From an uncultured Bacteroidota bacterium (GTDB lineage: Bacteria > Bacteroidota > Bacteroidia > Chitinophagales > Chitinophagaceae): a stretch of DNA of 5,353 nt. Numbering within the stretch: position 1 is the stretch's first letter; the number at the start of each line of letters is the position of its first letter. Location of the stretch: assembly GCA_903933765.1 (NCBI GenBank), contig CAIZLI010000161.1, forward strand, positions 1 through 5,353. The letters run 5' to 3'. Of this stretch, positions 1 through 5,353 are shown in pieces. The notes beneath the pieces were generated by a model. It did not search any database. It was not told the DNA's origin and worked only from the letters and a program-made list of their open reading frames with translations. The position numbers and the translations under genes are program-made.

Positions 1-1671
1 CTTGATATATTCGTTATTTTGCTTTAGATATCCATCCGATGTAGTTGATTGTTGAATACGATTCCCCTCATCATCAAAAGCAACTAAATCAAACGCTTGA
101 TTAGGTCTTATGTTAAATTGATATTGTCCATTGACATCTACATTAGAACTGTCTTTTAATATCAACCTACCTTGTTCATTTTTTTGATAGAGGTATATTT
201 TTTTACTAATAGATACAGCACTATCAACAAGTAATTTTCCAACTAGCTTTACAAAGCTCTGTTTGTAATCAAATGATAAGATATCGTCAGAACCGCTCCT
301 ATTGGTACTAAAAAATCCTTTAGTTCCTTGAATACTAAATGCAAAATCATCTTTTGAACTATTAATAGGATAACCCATATTCTTTAAAATTGGTTCTCCA
401 TTTGTACCCTTAATTAGACGGTAAATATCTAATCCACCTAATCCTGGATGTCCATTGGAACTAAGAAATAAATTGCCTTCATAGAATGTAGGAAATAATT
501 CATTTCCAGCAGTATTGATGTCTTGACCTAAATTGACTGTATTTTTCCAAGATCCATCTTCATTTCGTTCTACATAATAAATATCTGTTCCACCTTCGCC
601 CGTATTGTCATCAGTGACATAGTATAATCGTTTACCGTCTGGTGTAATGGCTGGATGGAAATAGCTGAATTTTGGATTATTAAAGAACATCTTATGTGCA
701 TTTACCCACTTGCCCTCTTTTAAAATTGCTTCCCAAATTTCTAATTGATAAATATTAAAAGACTTTTTTTGATTCCTTGTATAATAGGCTCTTTTACCAT
801 CTGCTGTAAAACTTACAGCACCTAAATTCATCTTATCGCTTTTAAAGCCATTGAAAACTGCACCAACAATAGCATTATTCCCTTTTGATTTAACATCATA
901 AGTATTAATAATTTTTCTTGTGTCATTAGGACTATTAGTCGAATAATTCGTATAATTATACAATGGTTTCTTTTCGAACCATTGTCCACTTATTAAAGTA
1001 TCCATTCTCAAACTATCCGTATTTGGATAAAAATATAATTTTGTAAAGCCAGCGCCATCCCAAGCAAATTCTGGAGCAAATTTGGTTTTATTCATAAACC
1101 AATTCCATAAAAAGAACTTCCTTTTAGCTGGGATGGATTCAAATTGATTGGATTCATACATTAAACCATTTTGATATAATACACCATTGAATTCATTAAA
1201 TGAAGAGTTAACTTTTGTATTGTATATCTTAAAATCTAAAGAATCTCCCACTAATTTTTTTGAATTGTTAAAACCAAAAAATCGCGCATCAGCCAATTTT
1301 GTTTTATTGCTATCTATTAACTGTTTATAAATTTGAATCGCTTTATCATAGTGGCCTAACATTGCATGTGATTCAGCCATATCTGAATTGTATTGTACAC
1401 CAGACAAATAAGCTAAATCATAATATTTTACAGCACTATCAATTTGATTCACCTTTTGATAACTCTTAGCAAGTAGGATTAATGCATTGGTATCTTTAGG
1501 CTGGGTTATTAGCAATTGTTTAATGACTGGTATTGCATAGGCGAATCTTAGTTGGCTATATTCTTGTTGTGCCAATTTAAATAAGCCTTTTTGCTTTCGG
1601 GATTGTGCTTCTATAGTATTAAAGGATATTACTATCAATAAAATCAGCAATATATATGTTTTGTTTTTCAT
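1..1671 (-). CDS. PD40/OmpA-family (PorE-like) envelope protein, partial at its C-terminus
   Basis: The frame is open for 557 codons from ATG at 1671 to the left edge with no stop, so the 3' end is missing. The start is secure: an in-frame TAA lies at 1693-1695 with no alternative start codon between. Residues 1-22 form a signal peptide (basic KNK, hydrophobic ILLILLIVISF, then IEA|QS). There is no lipobox cysteine, and no cysteine anywhere in the visible protein. Residues about 28-125 are TPR-like (for example DSAVKYYDLAYLSG and GHYDKAIQIYKQLI). Residues about 280-470 carry PD40 beta-propeller blades: FTADGKRAYYT (288-298), ITPDGKRLYYVTDD (342-355), SSNGHPGLGGLDIYRL (404-419) and a final blade around 442-468 with FFSTNRSGSDDIL. 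Residues about 472-535 resemble a carboxypeptidase-regulatory-like beta-sandwich (VNGQYQFNI). By family, an OmpA-like peptidoglycan-binding domain should follow outside the window. I infer a periplasmic anchor or scaffold working with the upstream PorP/SprF protein. True PorE orthology is not shown; a cargo-specific paralogue is likelier. Confidence 0.93.
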   Translation of the reverse strand, partial: MKNKTYILLILLIVISFNTIEAQSRKQKGLFKLAQQEYSQLRFAYAIPVIKQLLITQPKDTNALILLAKSYQKVNQIDSAVKYYDLAYLSGVQYNSDMAESHAMLGHYDKAIQIYKQLIDSNKTKLADARFFGFNNSKKLVGDSLDFKIYNTKVNSSFNEFNGVLYQNGLMYESNQFESIPAKRKFFLWNWFMNKTKFAPEFAWDGAGFTKLYFYPNTDSLRMDTLISGQWFEKKPLYNYTNYSTNSPNDTRKIINTYDVKSKGNNAIVGAVFNGFKSDKMNLGAVSFTADGKRAYYTRNQKKSFNIYQLEIWEAILKEGKWVNAHKMFFNNPKFSYFHPAITPDGKRLYYVTDDNTGEGGTDIYYVERNEDGSWKNTVNLGQDINTAGNELFPTFYEGNLFLSSNGHPGLGGLDIYRLIKGTNGEPILKNMGYPINSSKDDFAFSIQGTKGFFSTNRSGSDDILSFDYKQSFVKLVGKLLVDSAVSISKKIYLYQKNEQGRLILKDSSNVDVNGQYQFNIRPNQAFDLVAFDDEGNRIQQSTTSDGYLKQNNEYIK

Positions 1672-1704
1672 GAAATCTTTATATTTTGATTTTTAACAAT
1701 GCAG
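1672..1704 (-). other. 33-base intergenic gap inside the operon
   Basis: This is the only non-coding stretch between complete gene ends in the window. It separates the TAA of the PorP/SprF gene from the ATG of the PorE-like gene. It is very AT-rich, with AAAGATTTC directly before the ATG and no purine-rich Shine-Dalgarno core at normal spacing. That is common in Bacteroidota, where A-rich leaders often replace a strong ribosome binding site. I see no hairpin or T-tract terminator and no room for a full promoter, so co-transcription of the two genes is the simplest reading. Confidence 0.7.
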
Positions 1705-2688
1705 TTAAAAATATCTAGTAGATTTTATTTTTGTCTTATTGTTACCAAATTCATACCTCAACATCAATTCATTTGATCCTTTTGTAAAATATTTAAGCGG
1801 ATTAAAAGGTACATCATAAGCATAGCCAATTCTTAAATTTGGAGATGCTTGTAATTCTGCCATTCCAACAAATGCATCGCCTGTTCTATAGCTTCCTCCT
1901 AACCCTAAAATATCTTTCATCCATACATTTAAATTAATATCCGCTTCTACTGGTGCTCCACTTACCATTTTCACCATTGTAGATGGTTTTAACTTAAGAT
2001 CCTCATTCAACTCGAATACATATCCTGTATTAGCAAATAAATGAAAGGCATTTGACTTGTCAATACTCGAATTAAAATCCTCATAACTTGCTAAACGAGA
2101 TTTTAAAATGCTTGGTGTTGAAATACTAGCATAAAAACGATCTGTATTGTAGTAAATACCCATTCCCAGTGACGGTTTCCAAGAAGATGGATTATTGATA
2201 CTGATAAAACTAGGATCATTTGGATTATTACGATTCTGAACTTCATTTAAATTGATTCGATAATTCATCAATCCAAAACTTAATCCACCCGATAATACCC
2301 CTTTTTTTGATACCTGTATTCTAGTGGAAAGCATTCCATTAAATCCTGTAGCAGCTTCTACACCCAGTCGGTCATCATATACTTGTACACCCCAACCAAT
2401 CTTACCATATTTAATTGCTTGATCCAAACTAATTGAAGTTGTTTTAGGTGCACCTTTTATTCCGTTCCATTGGTTTCTTTGAAAAAAGTTAAAACTTAAC
2501 GCTTCTCTATTACCGGCATAAGCTGGATTCACACCCAACATATTGTACATATATTGAGAATACATAGGTTCGGTTTGGGCATGAACTTTTGAATTATTCA
2601 AATCAAATACAAATAAGGCAAAGACAATTAATACCCTTAGGCAAATGCTTGCAGATTTTATTTTCATTCTATATTTACCTTTATGCAT
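1705..2688 (-). CDS. Type IX secretion system PorP/SprF-family outer-membrane protein
   Basis: Complete gene of 327 codons, the usual size for the family. Residues 1-37 are a signal peptide ending VHA|QTE. The mature N-terminus carries the family hallmark around PMYSQYMYNMLGVNPAYAG (41-59), followed by RNQWNGIKGAP (71-81). Alternating beta-strand segments rich in aromatics and glycine run to GYAYD (288-292), NELMLRYEF (306-314) and the C-terminal KSTRYF, which fits the PRYF-like ends I recall for this family. The mature protein has no cysteine. Known for the family: an outer-membrane beta-barrel; SprF of Flavobacterium johnsoniae is needed for secretion of the type B cargo SprB. By position, this protein should serve the adhesin encoded immediately upstream. 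Start choice: ATG at 2688 overlaps the adhesin stop, and an in-frame TAG sits at 2692-2694. ATG at 2667 (MKIKSAS...) would give a more conventional signal peptide with AAAGG ten bases before it. No symbol is given because genomes often carry many paralogues. Confidence 0.95.
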   Translation of the reverse strand: MHKGKYRMKIKSASICLRVLIVFALFVFDLNNSKVHAQTEPMYSQYMYNMLGVNPAYAGNREALSFNFFQRNQWNGIKGAPKTTSISLDQAIKYGKIGWGVQVYDDRLGVEAATGFNGMLSTRIQVSKKGVLSGGLSFGLMNYRINLNEVQNRNNPNDPSFISINNPSSWKPSLGMGIYYNTDRFYASISTPSILKSRLASYEDFNSSIDKSNAFHLFANTGYVFELNEDLKLKPSTMVKMVSGAPVEADINLNVWMKDILGLGGSYRTGDAFVGMAELQASPNLRIGYAYDVPFNPLKYFTKGSNELMLRYEFGNNKTKIKSTRYF

Positions 2689-2690
2689 TA
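2678..2690 (-). promoter_or_regulatory. TAATG stop-start overlap and alternative ribosome binding site
   Basis: Read on the minus strand, the adhesin TAA (2690-2688) and the PorP/SprF ATG (2688-2686) share one base as TAATG. This is the classical arrangement for translational coupling by re-initiating ribosomes. Just downstream is AAAGG (2682-2678), ten bases before the second in-frame ATG at 2667. Two start modes are therefore possible: re-initiation at 2688 or Shine-Dalgarno-assisted entry at 2667. They differ only by seven residues at the front of the signal peptide, so the mature protein would be the same. Confidence 0.6.
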
Positions 2691-5353
2691 TCTAATAATT
2701 GTTAATGGTCCTGCAAATTTGTTCCTTGTTCCATTTCTATCAATTGTATGAACAATATAGAAGTAAGTACCTTCTGGCAAATCTTCACCAAGGAAGTTTT
2801 TAATTCCCTTGCCTCTCCAATCATTTTTATAATCAGGATTTACATATACTTCATTTCCCCATCGATTCACAACTTTGACGTCAAGTTTCATACCAAATGG
2901 ATGTTTAATCACCCAATAATCATCTATGCCATCATTATTTGGCGAGAACCCTTCAGGTATATTTAATTCAATTTTTGGAACTTTAAATTTAGTTGCCACT
3001 CGATTGGTCAATCCATTTTTATTAACGACTGTGTCATTACTTAATAAATCAAGACTACCATAATCAGACCATATTTTCATATTGGCAGCATTATTAAAGT
3101 CTCCATCGATTGACTCAGATTCAATCAATATTTTAAAAATAATTGAATCTGAACTATAAGCAGCTAAATAGGATGAAGGTTTAAGCAATTCAATATTACT
3201 GATTCCATCAAATGTATTATTTGTGACTAAGGTTCCTGAACTAGCAATACTAGATAATTTGAAACCATTAGCTCTTTTAAAAGTTTTTGTCAAATCATCT
3301 TCAACAACAATAGAATCTATTTGACGGTCCGTATTATTGACAACTTTAATATTAAACCCGATAATGAATTTGCCACTTAAATCATATTCGATGGTTTTAG
3401 CAGACTTAATTAAATCATATTTACTGTACTTATTGATTGGTATAATTCTAACTGTATCATACACACAAGGTGTACTTGTCAAACCAGTAATCGTATCTAA
3501 CGATTTAACACACCAGATATAAGTACCAACAATATTTGGTAAAATTGGCGGATTAATTGAACAAGCTGTTCCATCTACATTACACCATGTAGGCACTATA
3601 CCAATTGGTATTTTTTTAATTAAATGACTAATATTTTTAGGATTACGTTTGTCATCCACCTCATAGACTGCAGATATAACTTCAGGTGCTGGTGGCGGAG
3701 TAAGTCCAATTCCAATAATGGTTCTTATACTTTCATTAGGAATTTTATTTCCATTAGGATCTGGATTAGATCCATTTGTGGATGTGTCTGTAACTCTTAA
3801 ATCTCCTGTTGTAGTGATTCCTTTTGCAATTAAATAAGTTGGCCAAATTGCTTTTGTCTTATCTGTTTTGACAAATAGATCAAACGCAACCTTTATGGAA
3901 TCCCCTACTTTTAATTGACTTACTCCTTTAAAGAATTGAATATCATTTTTCCCATCAAAATTTGGATTGAGTGAAGTGGTACCAACAACCGTAGGCGTTC
4001 CATAAATGCTTGCAGAGTCCGGAAGCTTTATAAATTGATTGATATCAAATGAAGCTGCAACTGAATCTAAGTTTGAATTACTATAGTTTTTAATAATTGA
4101 TTTGAAACGGAACACATAACCATTCTTTACTGTATCTGGCTGAGATGACTCTAAACTAGCGCCAATTTCATTGATCAAGAAGAATGGAATATAGGTAGGC
4201 AAAGGTTTACCAATATCAGTAACTAATGGATGTGCATTGATATTTGAATTATCATGCGATATTGAAGTAGTTGGTTGCATACTTCTATTGCCATCTTTTT
4301 GTACCAATAACCCATCTCCAGCAGATGTGAATTGAAGCACCAATGGTTCTATGTTGACCCCTGGTTTTAAAGTCAAGTAAAAGACAACTGAACCTTCTTC
4401 ATTGACATCAAGATTCACCCCATTATTAAATAATTCTGAGCCAGACAATGTAGATAAGGTTCTGTATTTAACAGAGAATCCATTGACAACCTTAGCAGTA
4501 TAACTTGGTGCTTTAGCTGCACCAAAACCAGTATAGGTTGGATTTAATGCCAAATTACCCGAAGTTACTTTTACGCTATCTAACACAAACTGCATGTCAG
4601 GAGGGAATACTTTTGATAAGTCCGCTTCTACTTGTACATTTTGTAAATATAGACCTCCATTATTTTTAATCTTCATTACAATCCTTGTCTTGAAACTATT
4701 ATCAGGTAATTTAGAAGGTAAATCTGCTTTTAATGTTAAAAGAATTTTTGGTCTTAAAATAGTCAATCTAGCTGTATCCTTATCGAAATTCGACAGTCTT
4801 GTACTATTGTTAATATCAATAATCTTTGTTATTGTAAATACTACATCATTATTAAATGATGGTAGCATGATTGTTGAACTATCTGATATATTTTTTACTG
4901 TATCAATACGACTATTGATTGAGTTTTTAAAGATCATCGTATAAGGTCCAACGCCATCATATGCTTTCAATTTAACATGAACTGAATCTGAAGCTAGTAA
5001 GGTATTGTATTTAAGATTAATTGTTCCTTGAGGATTGTTACCTATCACTGTGAACACGATAGTTGTTGTTGGACAATTGGCTGTTTGACCAGGTGCACAA
5101 ACTGGAACAGTATAAGTATACATACCCGCAACTGTTGCAGTGAATGTATAATTACCATTTGCAGTCATGGTTAATACTGCTCCACTAGAAGCACCACCGC
5201 TACCTGCAGCTGGATTCGTAGGATCCGCAACCGGTGTACCATAAGTGGTACCTGTTGGAACTACATCATTTGTTGCAATATTTCCGTTCTTAGGAATATT
5301 CACATATGCATTAGCAGTATCGTTGACTAAAGTATTCACTGGAACAGTAAACA
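2688..5353 (-). CDS. Large modular surface adhesin with T9SS type B C-terminal domain, partial at its N-terminus
   Basis: The frame is open to the right edge. The codon at 5339 is GTG (valine), not a convincing start: it is preceded in frame by codons for F, T, V, P and a partial xTG, with no stop and no signal peptide. The true start lies beyond the window. Numbering that valine as 1, the 883 visible residues comprise: 1-99 an Ig/cadherin-like module (NGNIATNDVVPTGTTYGTP at 18-36); 104-196 an SprB-like beta segment (YDGVGPYTMIF); DUF11-like repeats at about 197-345, 392-537 and 640-780; a four-cysteine Ig-like module at about 550-635; and a CHU_C sorting domain at about 790-883. The protein should be exported to the periplasm, moved across the outer membrane by the T9SS, and held at the surface. 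Its stop overlaps the start of a PorP/SprF gene, its probable secretion partner. Adhesion or gliding is inferred from architecture; no catalytic motif is visible. Ligand and full length are unknown. Confidence 0.95.
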   Translation of the reverse strand, partial: FTVPVNTLVNDTANAYVNIPKNGNIATNDVVPTGTTYGTPVADPTNPAAGSGGASSGAVLTMTANGNYTFTATVAGMYTYTVPVCAPGQTANCPTTTIVFTVIGNNPQGTINLKYNTLLASDSVHVKLKAYDGVGPYTMIFKNSINSRIDTVKNISDSSTIMLPSFNNDVVFTITKIIDINNSTRLSNFDKDTARLTILRPKILLTLKADLPSKLPDNSFKTRIVMKIKNNGGLYLQNVQVEADLSKVFPPDMQFVLDSVKVTSGNLALNPTYTGFGAAKAPSYTAKVVNGFSVKYRTLSTLSGSELFNNGVNLDVNEEGSVVFYLTLKPGVNIEPLVLQFTSAGDGLLVQKDGNRSMQPTTSISHDNSNINAHPLVTDIGKPLPTYIPFFLINEIGASLESSQPDTVKNGYVFRFKSIIKNYSNSNLDSVAASFDINQFIKLPDSASIYGTPTVVGTTSLNPNFDGKNDIQFFKGVSQLKVGDSIKVAFDLFVKTDKTKAIWPTYLIAKGITTTGDLRVTDTSTNGSNPDPNGNKIPNESIRTIIGIGLTPPPAPEVISAVYEVDDKRNPKNISHLIKKIPIGIVPTWCNVDGTACSINPPILPNIVGTYIWCVKSLDTITGLTSTPCVYDTVRIIPINKYSKYDLIKSAKTIEYDLSGKFIIGFNIKVVNNTDRQIDSIVVEDDLTKTFKRANGFKLSSIASSGTLVTNNTFDGISNIELLKPSSYLAAYSSDSIIFKILIESESIDGDFNNAANMKIWSDYGSLDLLSNDTVVNKNGLTNRVATKFKVPKIELNIPEGFSPNNDGIDDYWVIKHPFGMKLDVKVVNRWGNEVYVNPDYKNDWRGKGIKNFLGEDLPEGTYFYIVHTIDRNGTRNKFAGPLTIIR
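2691..2972 (-). other. CHU_C / gliding-motility-associated C-terminal domain (T9SS type B signal)
   Basis: These are the last 94 residues of the adhesin. The diagnostic blocks are in order: IPEGFSPNNDGIDDYWVI (794-811), VKVVNRWGNEVY (821-832), NDWRGKG (839-845), LPEGTYFYIV (854-863) and GPLTIIR at the extreme C-terminus. This matches the type B sorting domain (TIGR04131 / CHU_C). Unlike type A domains, type B domains generally need a PorP/SprF partner for export, and such a gene follows directly. There are no cysteines in the domain. Confidence 0.95.
3000..3422 (-). repeat. DUF11-like protein repeat 3 of the adhesin
   Basis: Adhesin residues about 640-780. The core reads FNIKVVNNTDRQIDSIVVED (662-681), then DLTKTF, FKLSSI, SGTLVTNNTFDG (701-712), NIELL and a SDSIIFKILIE strand (730-740). 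It ends in a linker, LSNDTVVNKNGLTNR. It aligns with the other two copies through L/I-D-S-V/I, D-L/I, N-x-F-D-G and the final D-S-I-x-F strand. The fold is probably an Ig-like beta-sandwich used as a stalk spacer. The copies are diverged in protein sequence, so this is an ancient duplication. Confidence 0.75.
3435..3692 (-). other. Four-cysteine Ig-like module of the adhesin
   Basis: Adhesin residues about 550-635, opening with a proline hinge (TPPPAPEV) and containing WCNVDGTACS, GTYIWCVKSLDTITG and TPCVYDTVRI. The cysteines are at 586, 593, 610 and 625. GTYIWCVK is a typical last-but-one strand of the short Ig-like modules in Bacteroidota surface proteins. Two disulfides could form after export, but the pairing is not deducible here. 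It sits between DUF11-like repeats 2 and 3. Confidence 0.6.
3729..4166 (-). repeat. DUF11-like protein repeat 2 of the adhesin
   Basis: Adhesin residues about 392-537. The core is FKSIIKNYSNSNLDSVAASF (412-431), then SLNPNFDGKNDIQFF (456-470) and LKVGDSIKVAFDLFVKTD (476-493). It closes with the Asn/Asp-rich linker TDTSTNGSNPDPNGNKIPNE (517-536). The NPDPNGN linker after a DUF11-like unit is a familiar pattern in Bacteroidota adhesins and could bind calcium, although that is inference only. Confidence 0.75.
4305..4751 (-). repeat. DUF11-like protein repeat 1 of the adhesin
   Basis: Adhesin residues about 197-345. The core is MKIKNNGGLYLQNVQVEADL (222-241), then SKVFPPDMQFVLDSVKV (242-258), SGNLALNPTYTGFG (260-273) and GSVVFYLTLKPGV (316-328). 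The match to copies 2 and 3 is clearest in L-Q/D-N/S-V-x-V, D-L and N-P-x-Y/F-x-G. It carries an insertion relative to the other two between the N-P-x-Y-x-G block and the final strands (about residues 274-312). The Asn-rich linker SHDNSNINAHP (361-371) lies just beyond it. Confidence 0.7.
4752..5030 (-). other. SprB-like beta-sandwich segment of the adhesin
   Basis: Adhesin residues about 104-196, between the edge module and DUF11-like repeat 1. The pattern YDGVGPYTMIFKNS followed by DTVKNISDSSTIMLP, VVFTITKIID and a closing RLTIL strand resembles beta-sandwich modules seen in SprB-type adhesins, which often read G-x-x-P-Y-T-I. There are no cysteines. The assignment rests on pattern alone. 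Confidence 0.45.
5043..5353 (-). repeat. Ig/cadherin-like module at the window edge, probably last of a tandem array
   Basis: Adhesin residues 1-99 plus four codons to the edge. The module runs from VNDTANAYVNIPKNGNIATN through DVVPTGTTYGTP, SGAVLTMTANGNYTFTATVA and GMYTYTVPVCAPGQTANCP to TTTIVFTV. The edge reads xFTVPVN, where x is a codon ending TG. That matches the module's own closing VFTV (GTG TTC ACA GTG). An identical strand ending directly before the module start implies another copy upstream with a period of 99 residues (297 bases). C81 and C89 may form a small disulfide loop. Confidence 0.65.

Noticed and set aside
1..1671. Naming the third gene porE, or a TolB-type translocation protein
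   Set aside because: The propeller blades recall both, but the TPR plus regulatory-like domain order and the PorP/SprF neighbour fit the wider PD40/OmpA family. The C-terminus is missing and the lipobox is absent, so a specific name is not justified.
1672..1704. Terminator or separate promoter between the PorP/SprF and PorE-like genes
   Set aside because: Only 33 bases, no inverted repeat, no T-tract after a stem, and not enough room for a Bacteroidota -33/-7 promoter with a leader.
2748..2966. Plus-strand open frame of 72 codons
   Set aside because: It is antisense to the well-supported CHU_C domain. The predicted product resembles no family I know and has the Ile/Phe-rich look of a shadow frame in AT-rich DNA.
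3337..3522. Plus-strand open frame of 61 codons
   Set aside because: It lies antisense within DUF11-like repeat 3 and the four-cysteine module; no recognisable domain and no separate gene context.
4594..4944. Plus-strand open frame of 116 codons with hydrophobic stretches
   Set aside because: It is antisense to repeat 1 and the SprB-like segment. The hydrophobicity arises from the complement of Asn/Lys/Asp codons, and no family motif is visible.
5337..5339. GTG at 5339 as the start codon of the adhesin
   Set aside because: The frame stays open to the edge, the residues before it (FTVP) continue a beta-strand pattern matching the module end, and no signal peptide follows the GTG.

Overview
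The window is AT-rich, roughly one third G+C by eye. All of its coding capacity is on the minus strand, in three closely packed genes read from right to left. The protein families (a type B type IX secretion C-terminal domain, a PorP/SprF barrel and a PD40/OmpA-type protein) occur together only in Bacteroidota. I would place it in a gliding or adhesin-producing member of that phylum. The sequence does not settle the genus.

Layout in transcription order. (1) Bases 5353 to 2688 hold the 3' part of a large secreted surface protein, entered mid-gene. It consists of Ig/cadherin-like modules and three diverged DUF11-like repeats, ending in a CHU_C-type (gliding-motility-associated, T9SS type B) sorting domain. 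(2) Bases 2688 to 1705 encode a complete PorP/SprF-family outer-membrane protein. Its ATG shares one base with the adhesin's TAA stop. (3) After a 33-base gap, bases 1671 to 1 encode the N-terminal 557 residues of a protein with a signal peptide, a TPR-like region, a PD40 beta-propeller and a carboxypeptidase-regulatory-like beta-sandwich. The gene runs off the left edge, where an OmpA-like peptidoglycan-binding domain would be expected. No stretch longer than 33 bases lacks a gene. No RNA gene, mobile element, CRISPR array or terminator was seen.

How the genes fit together (family knowledge plus inference). Type B T9SS cargo such as SprB of Flavobacterium johnsoniae needs a partner PorP/SprF protein for secretion and surface attachment. 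The third protein resembles PorE-type proteins that can link outer-membrane complexes to peptidoglycan. The window therefore reads as a cargo, partner and periplasmic-anchor cassette. This is a recognisable class rather than a wholly new system. The most useful points are that the adhesin is cut inside what looks like a tandem module array, that stop and start codons couple it to its partner, that its cysteines are confined to two modules, and that the third protein lacks a lipobox.
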